Shown here in pieces: positions 5,772 to 6,309 of a DNA stretch of 6,309 nt (position 1 is its first letter; every line of letters starts with the position of its first letter). The notes beneath the pieces are model-generated. The model had not been told where the DNA came from and did not search any database. It saw only the letters and a program-made list of their open reading frames with translations. Position numbers and translations under genes: made by a program. The stretch is taken from assembly GCA_945896935.1 (NCBI GenBank), contig CAMDER010000104.1:1-6309 (forward strand). Reading direction: 5' to 3'. This DNA is from Bifidobacterium breve (GTDB lineage: Bacteria > Actinomycetota > Acidimicrobiia > Acidimicrobiales > Ilumatobacteraceae).

Positions 5772-6309
5772 TGCCGAAGCCGTACCTAGAAAAGCTAGCT
5801 CGGTGTATCACTGGGCTAGCTTTTTTTGGTTTCGGAATCACATTGTTTCTTCGTGCCAATCTTGGGTTGGCTCCGTGGGACATTTTCCATAAGGGACTAT
5901 CAGAAAAGTTTGATATTTCAATCGGTCTTGTCATTGAGGGCGTTGGCTTATTGCTTTTGTTGTTGTGGATTCCATTACGGCAACGACCAGGAGTCGGCAC
6001 AATTTTGAATGCAATTGAAATCGGTCTTGTGGTTAATCTGACCCAGCCGATCATTGGAGAACCGGATCAACTGATCATTCGGGTACTGATGGTGATTGCC
6101 GGAGTCATAGTGATTGGGCTCGGATCGGCTTTGTATATCGGTGCTGGGCTCGGATCAGGCCCACGCGATGGTTTGATGCTGGGATTGTCGAAGCGATCAA
6201 TTGCTGGACGTCAGATCAGTATTCGTGTGGCACGAACTGTCGTTGAAATATCTGTCATGGTCGCCGGACTCTTCTTGGGTGGTTCAATCGGAATTGGCAC
6301 CCTGATTTT
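5771..6309 (+). CDS. YczE/YitT-like multi-pass membrane protein (partial, cut by right edge)
   Basis: ATG 5771 shares its A with the ahcY stop (TAATG), and no ribosome binding site is visible, so translation probably depends on ribosomes finishing ahcY. 179 complete codons are present; relatives are about 200-220 residues, so only the last membrane segment or so is missing. Hydrophobic segments lie at about residues 10-27, 51-69, 75-92, 102-124 and 157-178. Family-like motifs are RANLGLAPWDIFHKGLS (28-44), PLRQRPGVGTILNA (68-81) and GLGSGPRDGLMLGLSKR (126-142) with IRVARTVVE (151-159). The two G-L-G-x-x-P-x-D blocks and the two 'GxGT' blocks show an internal duplication. The transported substrate of this family is not known to me. 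Its codons 7-19 form the intrinsic terminator of ahcY. The gene is in the plain forward frame with no stops. Confidence 0.88.
   Translation, partial: MPKPYLEKLARCITGLAFFGFGITLFLRANLGLAPWDIFHKGLSEKFDISIGLVIEGVGLLLLLLWIPLRQRPGVGTILNAIEIGLVVNLTQPIIGEPDQLIIRVLMVIAGVIVIGLGSALYIGAGLGSGPRDGLMLGLSKRSIAGRQISIRVARTVVEISVMVAGLFLGGSIGIGTLI
5788..5827 (+). terminator. Strong intrinsic terminator after ahcY, inside the next gene
   Basis: Bases 5790-5805 pair without interruption with 5809-5824 (16 base pairs, two of them G-U), closed by a UAU loop. Two further pairs at the base (5788-5789 with 5825-5826) can form. AGCTAGC and GCTAGCT are the core of the arms, and the downstream side runs into seven U (5821-5827). 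It begins 17 bases after the ahcY stop. The same bases encode residues 7-19 of the overlapping membrane protein, so read-through is needed to express that gene from the ahcY promoter. Confidence 0.85.

Noticed and set aside
5843..5845. TTG start for the YczE-like gene downstream of the terminator
   Set aside because: Starting there would remove most of the first membrane segment, and there is no ribosome binding site; the family-like sequence begins before it.
1..6309. CRISPR arrays, tRNA or rRNA genes, insertion sequences, prophage or defence genes
   Set aside because: No repeated spacer pattern, cloverleaf, terminal inverted repeats, transposase or integrase sequence was seen. The window looks like ordinary chromosomal housekeeping DNA.

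Overview
The window reads entirely left to right. It carries four complete or near-complete genes, one gene cut by the right edge, and probably the last codons of one cut by the left edge. Protein style, gene content and roughly even base composition suggest an actinomycete. My best guess is a moderate-GC, free-living lineage such as Acidimicrobiia; this is inferred from resemblance of the encoded proteins and was not tested by any search.

Layout. Positions 1-45 are the likely end of an upstream gene, overlapping by ATGA a large integral membrane protein (42-2447) that looks like a GT-C-fold, PTPS-related envelope protein. A 61-base gap holds a short inverted repeat and a -10-like TAGGGT. It leads to a phosphomannomutase/phosphoglucomutase (2509-3873), followed closely by a 77-residue Trm112-like protein (3888-4121) with a strong ribosome binding site. 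A 198-base gap (4122-4319) precedes S-adenosylhomocysteine hydrolase, ahcY (4320-5771). The ahcY stop overlaps the start of a YczE-type multi-pass membrane protein (5771 to the right edge).

How the genes fit together. The membrane protein and the hexose-phosphate mutase fit cell-envelope sugar metabolism: mannose-1-phosphate feeds GDP-mannose and then polyprenyl-linked mannose donors. AhcY removes S-adenosylhomocysteine, the inhibitory by-product of SAM-dependent methylation. Trm112 proteins activate methyltransferases in eukaryotes and archaea, so its place beside ahcY is suggestive but not proof of a link.

The most interesting part is non-coding. The ahcY leader contains a -10-like TACACT, a GC-rich hairpin with a 7-base asymmetric bulge, a good intrinsic-terminator hairpin with a U6 tract about 50 bases before the ahcY start, and a 9-base perfect complement between the terminator's 5' flank/arm and a segment just before the ribosome binding site. 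This looks like an attenuated, possibly metabolite-sensing leader. I could not match it from memory to the known SAH or SAM riboswitch consensus sequences. A second, even stronger intrinsic terminator follows ahcY and lies wholly inside the first 19 codons of the overlapping membrane-protein gene.
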